NCBI GenBank assembly: GCA_038030265.1
Contig: CM075939.1
Span: 35,073,253-35,137,252, forward strand
Direction: 5' to 3'
DNA length: 64,000 nt
DNA from: Corythucha ciliata
Lineage: Eukaryota; Arthropoda; Insecta; Hemiptera; Tingidae
The notes under the pieces are model-generated. The model was not told the origin of the DNA. It was given only the letters and a program-made list of their open reading frames with translations, and did no database searches. Position numbers and translations under genes: made by a program. Numbering within the stretch: the first letter of the stretch is position 1; the number at the start of each line of letters is the position of its first letter. Below are positions 22,960-33,780 of this stretch, one piece after another.

Positions 22960-23115
22960 GTTTCCGTTTTCGTGCTGGGTTGCGGCTTCAAATCCCGCCG
23001 GGGAGCCCATTTTTTCTCGAAGCTCTGATCCGGGCGACAACATCTATCGAACTTAATTAATTCAATTTATTTATTGAAACGCACGCTGGATAAAATGATG
23101 TCTTCAGAGCTCGAT
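22960..23115 (+). repeat. Possible tRNA-derived SINE fragment
   Basis: B-box-like GGCTTCAAATCCC (22984-22996) followed by GGGAGCCCATTTTTTCTCG and an ATTCAATTTATTTATT stretch. The same blocks appear, inverted, at 3105-3260. Probably a degenerate SINE, not a functional tRNA. Confidence 0.35.
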
Positions 23116-23202
23116 CGACAAACGAAATGAATCCCGCAACTTTCTGACCACAAGGATGTTGTAAGTCCGCAGGAATTAGAGTATTAGTGACCGTCGGGTT
23201 TT

Positions 23203-23298
23203 CTCCTCCCTCACCGCACCATCATAGTTACAACTGTGAATTCGAAGGTTGTACCTCGAATTCACAGCTGTGACTAGAGTGGTGCGGTGAGGGAGGAG
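23203..23298. repeat. Near-perfect 96-bp hairpin
   Basis: Outer arms CTCCTCCCTCACCGCACC (23203-23220) and the exact complement at 23281-23298. Inner arms TAGTTACAACTGTGAATTCGA and TCGAATTCACAGCTGTGACTA pair with one small bulge. The loop is about 10 bp. It could be a foldback MITE or could fold as a miRNA-like precursor; no mature product can be inferred from sequence alone. Confidence 0.65.
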
Positions 23299-23589
23299 TA
23301 ATCCCATAATTGTCCGTAGAAGGGGTCTTCTAAACTCAATTAAATATTAACCAATATTTCATAAAGGGGACTTTTTATGTAATGGATTGGATGAAATGGA
23401 TGGATGGATTGGGTAATGGATAGGAGTGTAACTTGACCACGGAATATAAAGGAACGCGCTTGGCAAATCATAGGTAACAGTCTACAATGAACAGAAAACA
23501 ATGGACCTTCCTTCTCTCGACAACGTTGGATAAAATTATAATTTTTTATGTACCCAAATACTTCGGGGTTTTTGTTTTCGAAGCCAGTA

Positions 23590-24110
23590 GCGCAGTGACG
23601 AGGGGGCTAATACACCATTCTCTGTTAAAATTGAGAAAATGCGCTAATTGTTGACAAAAACTAAGAATAAGGGACCTTCCGCAGCTAAAATTGAAAAAAA
23701 GAGCTGATTCGGGTCTAAAACTGCGAAAAAGCGCTGATTCGGGGCTAAAATTGAGGAATACGAATTCGCGGATAAAACTTGGAAAACCCAATTCGCGAAT
23801 ACAATTAATAAGAAATAATAATTAATTTATTGTAGTCGCCTTGTGGCATTACAACGTCAATTTCAAAAATGAATGCAAATTATAAATAATCACAAAATTC
23901 TTGGAGAGCGTACGGCTAGCGCTAATAGCGCTCAATCATTGCTACAATTTAACAGTCAGAAAAATTCATGGTTTCCGAGGGAAAATTCGCGGCTGAAAAT
24001 GAAAAAAAGCGCTCATTCACAGCCAAAATTGAGAAAATTCACGGTTTCCTACGGCCAATTCGTGGCTAATGCAAAATAAATAGCTAATTTTTGGCTAAAA
24101 TCGACAAAAA
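23590..24110. repeat. Degenerate ~30-bp repeats, GCTAAAATTGAGAAAA orientation
   Basis: Units of the theme GCGGCTAAAATTGAGAAAA, with an AATTCGC block between, repeat through the region in strongly diverged form. This is the reverse complement of the family that follows at 24240-25095, so orientation flips across about 24120-24240. Confidence 0.6.
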
Positions 24111-24239
24111 CTCCAGGACCTCCGCAGTGGCGGACCAAAACCTATACAGAGAGGCTCAGGGTGGAAAGCTCAATGAGGTCCCTCAATCTCTAAATATACA
24201 AGGAACGTATTTTTTTTTTACTTTGCATTAAATTATGAC

Positions 24240-25095
24240 TTTTTAAATTGTTAGCCACGAACTCGAGCCTCTTTGGAATCTACTAATTGGCATTTTCTTA
24301 GTTTAGCCGTGAATTTGCGATTTTCTCAGTTTCAAAAAAATCTCAATTTGAGCCGCAAGTTACCGCATTTACCCAGTTTTAGCCGCGAATTAGCAAGATT
24401 TCCTCAAATTAATCCGCGAATGAATTGGTGTTTTTCGTGAATGAGCGTTTCATACTAACTTTAGCCGTGAATTAAGGCCTTTACTCAAAATTGGCTGCGA
24501 ATCAGCTCTTTATCACTTAATTTAGCCGCAAATCAGTGGGTTTTCTCATTGCGAATCAGCGCTTTTTCTAAATTATAGGTTCGAGTTTGCCTGCTGTTTT
24601 TTTCCCCCCACTTCTCAGCCATGCGAAATAGCCCTTTTTCTCAACCAAATTACCAATTAATTCATCTCAATTTTAAACGGGAATTGTTGGTTTTTCTCGG
24701 TTTCTGCCACATACTAGCGGATTTAGCGCGGGAATTAGCGTTTTTTCTCAATTTTAGCCGCGAATCATGGCTTTTCTTCAATTTTGCCGCGTACTGTGTC
24801 AATTTTATCCACAAATTATTTCTCAATTCCGAGATTTACCGCTTTTACTCGATTTTAGCCTCGTATTACCGGATTTTACCTGCGAATGAACGCTTATTCT
24901 TAATTTTAGCCTCGAACTAGCTCTCCTTGTCCAGTATACAGCTGCAATTGAACACTTAGTAAATCATTATCTGGCACTTGAGTAATTTTTCTCATTTCAG
25001 TTATCATGTATTAGCGAGTTTTCTCAAATAGATCCGTGAATTAGCGGTTTTCCTTTAATTTTAGCCAATGGATCAATGAAGCGATTGAATTGCTG
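24240..25095. repeat. Degenerate ~30-bp repeats, TTTTAGCCGCGAATTAGC orientation
   Basis: More than twenty diverged units of TCAATTTTAGCCGCGAATTA spacing about 27-33 bp. ORFs within (for example around 24621) read the repeat and have no independent support. Confidence 0.65.
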
Positions 25096-25830
25096 CTTTT
25101 TCTCAAGACACGCATAATTCGTTTTGCATCAGATAGTGAGCCAAATCCTTGAGCAGATCTCAGGTACTGCAGATCCGGATTTTGGGAACCGGAGACTGTG
25201 GGCTTTCTGGATACTGTTTTTAATAAGAAAATTGACAAATTAGGCAAATCCACAGCCAATCACAAGCCCACCCCTTTCTAAAGGACCACTTTATGGCGGA
25301 TATTGTCAGTACCTGTGTGTAACTATAGGTTCAATACTATTGAGGTAGATTTAATGTAAAAGTGGAAATAATGTGGAGAAGCCCTAGAGGCCTTTGAAGC
25401 GATGTGAAATTATCCTCTAGCAGTTCTGGCTTATCATTACCCCAAAATGTCGGTGCGCTCACCTGGTTCATGGTTTCTCTACCTCGAAGAGCGTTCATGA
25501 ATATAGGCCTTTTATTGTGACAAAACAGTCATCTAACCCCCAAACAGCGTTGGGACCAATCAGGTTGAAAAACAAGCAACAAGGATATAAAAGCCAGCAT
25601 CCCACTTAAGAAAATATACTTAATTTCCCGTCTTCATTTTCCTTTGCGAAGACACGAACAAAGACGAAGAGTAACCCCCCCCCCTCTCCATCCAAATAGG
25701 CAGGCAAGTCAAGTGTTTCCCAAGTCCCTGCGCCGATTTCCCACTCTAGGAATACACGCGTTTTTTGTGGTCAAAATTACCAGTTTTTTTGTTTTTGTTT
25801 TTTACAAGAAAAAAGGGGGCCGAAGTTTAT
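25096..25830. other. Non-coding, unrecognised
   Basis: No feature with good support. A 25620-25690 stretch is rich in short C and A runs. The region ends where the large foldback element begins. Confidence 0.35.
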
Positions 25831-28632
25831 AGTCCAGGAGCAGGTTCGAAAATCGTGCACTTTTGAGTCGAGCTTTCAAACTTTGCAGGCGTGTTCTAGA
25901 TGGCTGATGAGTTGATTTTAAGATTAGAGGCAATCGCGACATCGCATAGGACGGCTGTTATTCAAGATAGCCGTTGGAAATTTTAGTATTTCCGCCGTTT
26001 CAGCGCTTTTTTCAAACTCTTTCCGGGTTGAAGCGCTGTTAAGGACTACATTAGACTGCTCTGAGTCCGAAAACAACCATTGGAGCGATCAATTAATACC
26101 GCACGTGGATCATGCAGCAGCTTCTTTTACGCGTCTTTGCATAAAAAAATTATTTTCCATGCTTGCCGAATTTGGCTACTAAGGGCATCTCTTTCAAGTC
26201 CATTGCATTCCACCCTTGTCCTAGGGTGTCTGCAACCGAAATTACGCCTCAAATCCCAAATCGCCCCCCAGCTGATGGAGCTCCAAATGTATTCTATGCC
26301 CCGTGTTCAACTCCCTTTCAAGGGCTGAGGATCCCCGATTTGCGCAAGATTTTTTCATGAACGTGTCTCTCACAAATGAGGGCGTAATTTGTGGTTCAGA
26401 GCCGATCCATAAAACCAATATGGCGGCCGTAATTCGAGATGATTTCCAATAATTACAATATTTCATACGTTTCCGACCTATTTCTCGCACGCGACTAGCG
26501 TAAATAAGTGTCTCCAGTCAAACATTGTCGTCATCGGGCTTCAAGTAAAACTCCTTCATGTGCAATATTGAATTTCTAACGAAAGAATCGAGATATTAAT
26601 GCATGACTAATTCAGAAATAATTTGAGCAAGGATTTGGCTTTTCCAAGGGGGCATTTGCATCCTAGTTAGAATACCCCCCCCCCCCCAACTCTATCACCG
26701 TCAAACGCACTTTTCCACGTTTTCCAACAGACGTGTACTAAGATACGGAACCTCATTGAAATATAGAATAGGATGCACAATTTTTAAAATCACATTAAAA
26801 ACGTTTTATATTTAACCAATGAAAAATGTCAATAAAGTAATAATTTCAAAATCTGGCTCCCTAAAATGCCGGATACGTTTAGAAACTCTCATTAGGTAAC
26901 GTTATTAAGCTATTTGAAGAGCCGTGATCTTAAATTTACCATTGATTCTTAAAATTACAGCGGTACTGATATTTCGCTGTTTCAACACCCATCCGAAGAT
27001 TGTTAAGGTTCAGCATAGCAAGGGCAGATCCGAGACCTCTCTCAGAGTGGGGGATGGGATTCGACACGTTCTCCCCACAAGTACAACCCCAAAACCTGCC
27101 CACCACTCCCCTCCCCTATATGTTTTGAGAGATTTTCCAAGCTGGGGGGGGGTAATTCTGTGTTACCCCCCCCCCTGGAACCACCTACGCAGCACAGCCT
27201 TTAAAGCAGGTGCAAAAAACAGGGAACAAGCTAGAAGCTCTGCTGAGTTACTACACTGAGGTTCACACTGTTCGTGCTCAGAAAGTAGCACCACATATCC
27301 CAACATTTCACGGTCTTGAACAGATCTGGAATCGCCATACAAATTTCATGGAGTACCAACCTGATGGAAACGGGTTTGCAAAAGAAGACGAATGGTGTCA
27401 ACATGTTTCTCAGGTAAGCAAAACTGAATCAGAAATCGACATCAGTTCACAGCGTCGAATTTCCTGGGCTGCCCATCATGCAAATAATGTAGTTATAGAA
27501 GGGCTTAATTCACTAATGACCACGTCCACAGCACTGCTTCCTCTCTCACGCCACGATCATTATTAGAAAATCTATCTACGTGTTGAATCCGGGGCAGACT
27601 CCAGTTATAACTTTCGATCAACCTCTACGGTGAGGACAAGATTGTGGTTATGCTGGGTGGACTAGCACACATTAAGATGGCCCAACTGAAAACACTTGGC
27701 GATATGATCATGATGCGCAATATCATGGAAATTCCAACAAAACGCGCATGACAATGGTAGAGTTGGGGGGGGGGGTATTCTAACTAGGATGCAAATGCCC
27801 CCTTGAAAAAGCCAAATGTTTCCTCAAATTATTTCTGAATTAGTCATGCAGAAATATTTCGATTCTTTCGTTAAAAATTCAATATTTAACGTGAAGGAGT
27901 TTTACTTGAAGTCCGATGACGACAATTTTTGGCTGGAAACACTTATTTACGCTAGTCGCGTGCGAGAAATAGGTCGGAAACGTATGAAATATTGTAATTA
28001 TTGGAAATCAGCTCGAATTACGGCCGCCATATTGGTTTTATGGATCGGCTCTGAACCACAAATTACGCCCTCATATGTGAGAGACACGTTCATGAAAAAA
28101 TCTTGCGCAAATCGGGGGTCCTCAGCCCTTGAAAGGGAGTTGAACACGGGACATAGAATACATTTGTAGCTCCACCAGCTGGGGGGCGATTTGGGGTTTG
28201 AGGCGAAATTTCAGTTGCAGACACCCTAGGACAAGGGTGGAATGCAATGGACTTGAAAGAGATGCCCTTAGTAGCCAAATTCGGCGAGCATGGGAAATCA
28301 TTTTTTTATGTAAAGACGCGTAAAAGAAGCTGCTGCATGATCCACGTGCGGTATTAATTGATCGCTCCAATGGTTGTTTTCGGACTCAGAGCAGTCTAAT
28401 CTAGTCCTTAACAGCGCTTCAACCCGGAAAGAGTTTGAAAAAAGCGCTGAAACTGCGGAAATACTAAAATTTCCAACGGCTATCTTGAATAACAGCCGTC
28501 CTATGCGATGTCACGATTGCCTCCAATCTTAAAATCAACTCATCAGCCATCTAGAACACACCTGCAAAGTTTGAAAGCTCGACTCGAAAGTGCACGATTT
28601 TGCTATTTTTCTTGAATCTGCTCCTTGACTAT
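25831..28632. mobile_element. 2.8-kb foldback element with ~855-bp inverted arms
   Basis: Left arm about 25831-26710 and right arm about 27755-28632 are near-identical inverted copies (ends AGTCCAGGAGCAG and CTGCTCCTTGACT; landmarks GTGGATCATGCAGCAGC and GGCTTTTTCAAGGGGGCATT in complementary copies). Each arm has an ORF reading MKKSCANRGSSALERELNTG. The inner boundaries carry long C and G runs (about 26680-26694 and 27765-27775). The ~1.05-kb spacer holds a broken coding fragment described separately. No transposase is seen, so I infer a non-autonomous foldback element. Confidence 0.8.
27210..27725 (+). pseudogene. Broken gene fragment inside foldback spacer
   Basis: One open frame (27210-27566) includes HIPTFHGLEQIWNRHTNFME and ISWAAHHANN. 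After its stop, a second frame reads LNPGQTPVITFDQPL (27583-27627) and a third reads GEDKIVVMLGGLAHIKMAQL and KTLGD (27629-27705). The order and the motifs LNPGQTPV..FDQPL and GEDK.V.M.GGLH.....LK.LGD match an uncharacterised, often multicopy protein family that I recall from many invertebrate genomes. About 20 residues usually present between DQPL and GEDK are missing. Function unknown. Frameshifts and the internal gap show it is dead. Confidence 0.55.
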
Positions 28633-28925
28633 TATGTTTCCAGAGTAATATTGAGGGTTTCCAGGTAGAACTTGGTGAAAGATCAGGGAACGGTGCGGGA
28701 AGAACTGCAGGCGAGTAGGCTATAACCCACGCAACACAATAAGTCGTGCGGGTCCGCTCACAAATAAAATCACGCCGTGAAGTTCATATTCTCATTCAAA
28801 ATATGATTTATGTAACCACAGAAATATTACTATTGTGTTAGGAGAAGTGACAGTGATGGAATGAGAAGAGTTTTTAACTTTTATTTTTCTTATATTCCCT
28901 TTAACAAAGGGAACGAGAATGACAG

Positions 28926-29331
28926 TTTTGTTCCGACAGCAGCCTGCCGGGAAAAGTGCATTTCATTCATGCGACAATCGAGTTAAACCTCATAAGTTAG
29001 AACGATATCAATCAATTATGAATGACATTTAGGCCGTGGTATAGAAAGTCAAAATCATAAAATCGTGTTTCTTTTTACCGCAGGCCCCTTTTTTGGCACC
29101 AACTGAGGGGGAACAAAATGATGAAAATGAAAAATGAAACAGAGTCGGTTTGGTTGCCTATACGATATGGGAAGGCGGAATCTTGTTAGAGGAGTTATTT
29201 GCAATTAAAATCATTATCTCGGCCTAAATTTCATTCATAATTGATTGATATCGTTCTAACTTATGAGGTTTGACTCGATTGTCGCATGAATGAAATGCAC
29301 TTTTCCCGACAGGCTGCTGTCGGAACAAAAC
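28926..29331. repeat. Inverted-repeat element with TGCATTTCATT subterminal motif
   Basis: Arms of about 110 bp: left 28926-29036 (TTTTGTTCCGACAGCAGCCT...) and right 29220-29331 (its complement), with a ~180-bp spacer. The arm contains GGGAAAAGTGCATTTCATTC. Related ends (CGGCAGCTGGCTGTCGG plus TACATTTCATT) occur at 31055-31270 and 32865-32915. Confidence 0.7.
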
Positions 29332-29394
29332 TTTTTTCAGATTACGTTAATTTTCAGATCAGTTACATTAGGTTAAATGGTATGTCACAATTTC

Positions 29395-29465
29395 ACCATT
29401 GCGGAATGCGGAGGGCTTAGGTTCGAATCCGAAACAATTTGTTTTAAATTTTTTTTTTTCTCCCT
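29395..29465 (+). repeat. tRNA-like B-box with T-rich tail (SINE fragment)
   Basis: A perfect B-box consensus GGTTCGAATCC at 29420-29430, followed by a T-run near 29449. Upstream sequence does not fold into a tRNA that I can see, so it is taken as a tRNA-derived SINE remnant. Confidence 0.35.
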
Positions 29466-29905
29466 TTTTGGCCCACCTCAGGATTTTTTACTCAAGATTT
29501 ATTAGGCTGTAGGCAAATCAAATGAAAGAGACGGCTCAAAATACAATGTCAATGAAATTTTTTGGTAATTGGTTGGTCCAGTAAGGCATAGCGTTAATTT
29601 AATAGCTCCCCTCCGCCGAGAACTCCCCTGCCATATCAACGGATTTGGTTCACTAGGGTACGAAAGCGCGTTCATTTTTCATTACTCGAGTCAATTTTGG
29701 GGGCAATTGCTGCAACAGCCGTGCGGTAGCGAATTTTCAACTAATTCAAACCCCTCTTTCCCACCGTTCCCGTGGACCGATTCATCTGGATCACGAACTC
29801 GTCCGAGATATTCACGCTATTGGTTTCTAGACCAAATTTGGTTGCCCAAGTCAAAAATTGCGACCGTGATCGTGCTAACAAGCGGGGGACTATAAATATA
29901 TATGT
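29466..29905. other. Unrecognised sequence left of composite repeat
   Basis: No gene recognised. At 29865-29890 it holds ATCGTGCTAACAAG followed by TATAAATATATA, the mirror image of the junction at 31905-31945 (TATATATTTATAA...TTGTTAGCACGAT). Confidence 0.35.
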
Positions 29906-30065
29906 CGTATCCATGTCGAGTAATTGTCCATTTCACGAAATGGTTGTCCATTTCACGAAGTGGCTCCACTTGCCGTAACTTCAAAAAATTAGGACATCTG
30001 GACAAAAAAATTGTCCATTTCTTGAAAAGGAAATCGTGTTTGTCCAGTTGCTGAAATCAAGCTTC
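29906..30065. repeat. Composite repeat block A (left copy) with CCATTTC/GAAATGG palindromes
   Basis: It contains several short palindromes of the form CCATTTCRYGAAATGG (29930, 29948, 30015) and ends AAATCAAGCTT. Its inverted copy is at 33486-33648. A further palindrome of the kind lies at about 30095-30112. Confidence 0.6.
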
Positions 30066-30127
30066 CATACTACAAGTGGATGCAACAACATTATCCATTT
30101 CGTGAAATGGATGAGTGAGGAATCTCA

Positions 30128-30266
30128 GGGGGCTTATTCTCTAACTCCGAAGCAATAGCTTTTTCGAAGTCATATGTTTATTTCATTGATTTTCTTCAAA
30201 CAAATGAATGAAATAAACACATGGCTGGCGAAAAAAATATTGCTTGTTGTTAGAGAATAGGCCCCC
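30128..30266. mobile_element. 139-bp MITE, GGGGGCTTATTCTCTAAC ends, copy 1
   Basis: Terminal inverted repeat GGGGGCTTATTCTCTAAC against GTTAGAGAATAGGCCCCC. The centre is the ATTTCATT...AATGAAAT palindrome. A near-identical copy sits at 50569-50707 inside a LINE remnant, which shows that it is mobile. Confidence 0.8.
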
Positions 30267-30431
30267 AGGTGCTGAAACAATTTTTTTTTTATTAGTGCAT
30301 TTCATTCTGAAAAATGCACTATTGGTCTCGTCGTGATGGTGGCAAACATGGGTCATGTCATGTTTTTTTCACGTTTCAGAACCTCTAGAACACGAATTCA
30401 GTGGTCTCCGGAATTCATATATATATATATA

Positions 30432-31895
30432 CAGGGTGGAACAGGATAAGTGTGACAAACAAAATTGGGTGAAATTAGGCCTCATTTGCGATCGAAAACA
30501 CCCTATAAACCATGGTCCGAAAATCAAAATCCTACGAGATATGATTTTTCTAAAGTTTTTTGAGGTTTGCATCACTTTTCTTAACTAAATGAGAATAGAT
30601 CGGTTTACAGCTGACATTTCCAACTTTTGACGATGAATTTGGAAAGAACACTCTTTTTTCTGTCAGGAATAGCCATTATCAATAAAATTCAACTATTTTC
30701 TGTGGGCTTGAGAGATGCTCAAAGTTTTGCAAATCGTGGATCTCTAATTTTTCAAAAAATTCAACTCCCACTTCTCTACATTAAATCTGAGCGTATCGAC
30801 ATCCCATGGGTTGGAAAAACTTCTTCAATTTGTCCTTTTTAAAATTACTCATGAACGTTTTTTTAGTTCTTCAGCGAGTTTTCGACAGAAAGGCCATATC
30901 TTGGAAAACAGAATGATTTTTCTCTTAAAAATCGCTTGTTTTGACCAACCCAATTTGAATGAGCTTTGTGATTCATAACATTCTAAAACTAATTAAAGCC
31001 TTATCCAAAGTTTTCTTTCGAACCGAATGGAATGCGCACTCCTACCAAAATATCAAAAACTGTCGCTCCGGCAGCTGGCTGTCGGGAAGGGTACATTTCA
31101 TTACAGCGAATTTCGGCGTGTTTAGCTGTTATTCGACGAAATTAGTGAACTTAATGATTCTACTTGTTGATACCAATTTCCGGCTAAATAATTGCAAATT
31201 AACTGAAAACTTCGAAATTCGCAGTAGAGAAATGCACTCTATCCGACAGCTAGCTGCGGGAGCGACATTTTTTGGACTTTGACAGGCGTACACAGTCCGT
31301 CCCGTTCAAGGGGAAACTATGGATGATGCTTTAATGACGTCAATCATGCTAAAAATCACAAAGCTCGTTCAAACGTTGTAGGTCGAAACAAGCGATTTTG
31401 AAGAGAAAACCCATACTTTTTCCAAAAAATGGTCATTTCTGCCGAAAAATCATTGATTAACTAAAGATACGTTCATGAGTAATTTTAAAAAGGACACATT
31501 GGGGAAGTTTTTCCGACCCATGGGATGTCGGTGCGCTCAAATTTCGAGTAGAAAAGCGGGGGTTGACTGTTTTGAAAAATTAGAAATCCTCGATTTGCAA
31601 AACTTTGAGCAGCTCACGAGCCCCCCAAAAATGGTTGAATTTTATCGTAAATGGCTAATCCTGACAGAAAAAATGCGCGGTTTACGAATCTGTCATCAAA
31701 AGTTGCAAAATGTCAGCTGGAAATCGAGTTATTCCCATTTAGTCAAGAAAAGTGACGTGAGTCATAATAAGCTTTAGAAAAATCATATCTCGTAGGGTTT
31801 TGATTTTCGGACCATGGTACAAAGGGTGTTTTCGATCACAAATGAGGCCTACTTTCACCCAATTTTTTTTGTCACACTTATCCTGTTCCACCCTG
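30432..31895. mobile_element. 1.46-kb CAGGGTG foldback element, copy 1
   Basis: Ends CAGGGTGGAACAGGATAAG at 30432 and its complement to 31895, inside TA dinucleotide runs. Inverted arms extend roughly 500 bp each (landmarks CCCATGGGTTGGAAAAACTT on the left and its complement near 31510). A CCATGGTCCGAAAATC block lies about 75 bp inside each end. A smaller inverted repeat (31055-31270) occupies the spacer. No transposase; non-autonomous. Confidence 0.78.
31055..31270. repeat. Small inverted repeat nested in the CAGGGTG foldback
   Basis: Ends TGTCGCTCCGGCAGCTGGCT and the complement of ..TAGCTGCGGGAGCGACA, with inner arms GGGTACATTTCATTACAGCG versus AGTAGAGAAATGCACTCT. It resembles the ends of the element at 28926-29331 and a single end at 32865-32915. 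Confidence 0.55.
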
Positions 31896-31927
31896 TATAT
31901 ATATATTTATAATATTATGGCCGTTTT

Positions 31928-32750
31928 CTTGTTAGCACGATAACTCTCGAAGAAATTAGTTTAGCGGAACGCGCTTTGGCACAAAAATCAGTAGTCATAA
32001 GACACCGGTCGGTATTGCATTTGGGCCAAATCGGTCAAGGTGGAGGGGGGGAAAATAGGGGTTGAAATGGTAAAAAAATCACTAAAAATCACCAGTTGAT
32101 TCTAGAAGCATCATATTCGGTACGTATACTCCATGTTAGACTAGCCTTTGATTCCCATTTTAATTTTTTGAAAAAGTCGACGGGGAGGGGGTGGTGCCCC
32201 CGGGGTGGAAGTAAGAGTGTGGTCTTGTTAGCACGATAACTCTCGTAGAAATTAATTTAGCAGAACGCGCTTTATCTAAAAAATCAGTAGTCATAAGACA
32301 CCGGTCGGTATTGCATTTGGGCCAAATCGGTGAAGGAGGTGGGGGGGGAAAATACGGCTTGAAATGATCAAAAAATCACTACAAGTCACCAGTTGATTCT
32401 AGAAGCATCATATTCAGTACGTATACTCCATGTTAAAGTAGCTTTGATTCCAATTTTAATTTTTTGAAAAAGTCGAGGGGGAGGGGGCGATGTCCCCGGG
32501 GTGGAAGTAAGTGTGAGGCCTTGTTAGCACGATAACTCTCGTAGAAATTAATTTAGCGGAACGCGCTTTGGCACAAAAATCAGTAGTCATAAGGCCCCGG
32601 TCGGTATTGCATTTGGGCCAAATCGGTCAAGGTGGAGGGGGGAAAATAGGGGTTGAAATGGTAAAAAAATCACAACAAATCACCAGTTGATTCCAGAGCA
32701 TTATATTCGGTATGATGATTCCATTTTGAAATAGCCTTTGATTCCCATTA
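31928..32750. repeat. Three 296-bp tandem repeats
   Basis: Copies begin CTTGTTAGCACGATAACTCT at 31928, 32224 and 32520 (spacing 296 and 296). Each has AGTAGTCATAAG, CGGTCGGTATTGCATTTGGG and a G-rich stretch; the third is truncated near 32750. Divergence between copies is a few percent, so the array is younger than the ~30-bp families. Confidence 0.85.
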
Positions 32751-32864
32751 AGTTCAGCTTAAACAAACCCGGCAGCAAACAGTACGAGGGAGGGTCAAAC
32801 AAACGAAAAAAATCATGGTCTCAACATTACTACTTCTGGGACGGCTTAGGGTATCCGTATACAA

Positions 32865-32915
32865 AATGAAATGCACTCTTTCCGACCGCCAGCTGCCGGA
32901 GCGAAATTTTTGGGC
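32865..32915. repeat. Single end of the CGGCAGCT/TGCATTTCATT family
   Basis: AATGAAATGCACTCTTTCCG then CCAGCTGCCGGAGCGAAATT, matching the right end of the element at 31055-31270. The left partner is not evident. Confidence 0.45.
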
Positions 32916-33129
32916 TTCAACCAATCAGAGTGCTATCCGCGCTGTGTACTCGGAGCGCTCTGTTTAAAACTTGCATGTAAAGGTGCCTTAAGAGTTGCCT
33001 CCAATGAGACACGTCGTTCCTATAGGGCCAAATGGTAGCGCTGTCTGGGGAGTGTTGATCAAGGACGCTCATCCGCTCAAGTTTCGTACAAAGAGATCGT
33101 TCAAGAACCAAATTTATAGGTCGCAGCTT

Positions 33130-33440
33130 AACCGATAAACCAATTTCGTGATTTTATCTTCTTCAAAAGTCAATTTCGTGAGGTTTTCCTTATTCGAAAA
33201 TGCAATTTCGCGGGATTTTTAACAACCAAATTTCCAGGGTTTGGCCCTAAAAGGCTTAATTTGGCTGATTTCTCTTCTTTTGAAATCATTTCTCGGGTTT
33301 GGTCCTCTTAAGCAACCGAAGTTCACATGGGTTTAGCTATTCAAATGGGCATTAATTCGGGTGTTTGGCTCGAATACGCCAATTTCACATTTGCATGTTT
33401 TGGATCTTTCAAAAAGGTTATTTTACTAAGCACTCAAAAA
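33130..33440. repeat. Degenerate AATTTCGTG/GGGTTTGG short repeats
   Basis: Diverged ~30-bp units with CAATTTCGTGA and a TTTGGTTC-like part. No gene. Confidence 0.4.
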
Positions 33441-33485
33441 CCCGCTAAAAAATGACGTTGTGCATCCGCTTGCAGTAAGAAAGCT

Positions 33486-33780
33486 TAATTTCAACAACTG
33501 GACAAACGCGATTTCCTTTTCAAGAAATGGACATTTTTTTTGTCCAGATGGCAGAATTTTTTGAAATTACGGAAAGTGGAGCCACTTCGTGAAACGGACA
33601 TCCATTTCATGAAGGGGACAATTTCGTCAAGTGGATGCGACATATATATCAAATCGAAACGACCTCGGATTCGTGTTCTAGGGGTTCTGAAAAGTGAAAA
33701 AAGTATCACAGCCCATATGTGCGACCATCAGGGCGAGACCAATAGTGCATTTTTTGAATGAAATGCACTAAAACAATTAT
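33486..33780. repeat. Composite repeat blocks A' and B' (right copies)
   Basis: 33486-33648 is the inverted copy of block A (29906-30065). 33655-33775 is the inverted copy of block B (about 30293-30418, with GCACTATTGGTCTCG). On the left the order is A then B, on the right A' then B', so the arms are permuted, not a simple palindrome. An ATATATAT run joins A' and B'. Confidence 0.55.

Noticed and set aside
24621..24920. 99-codon ORF with repeated FxxxLAxELAxFLNFSRE-like pattern
   Set aside because: It is a translation of the degenerate ~30-bp repeat; the period in residues reflects the DNA repeat.
23590..25095. Regular short repeats resembling a CRISPR array
   Set aside because: Units are strongly diverged, there are no constant repeats with unique spacers, no cas genes, and the DNA is eukaryotic.
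29420..29430. tRNA gene based on a perfect B-box
   Set aside because: No A-box, anticodon arm or acceptor stem could be paired around it; SINE remnant preferred. The same applies to 44131-44278, 3245 and 22984.
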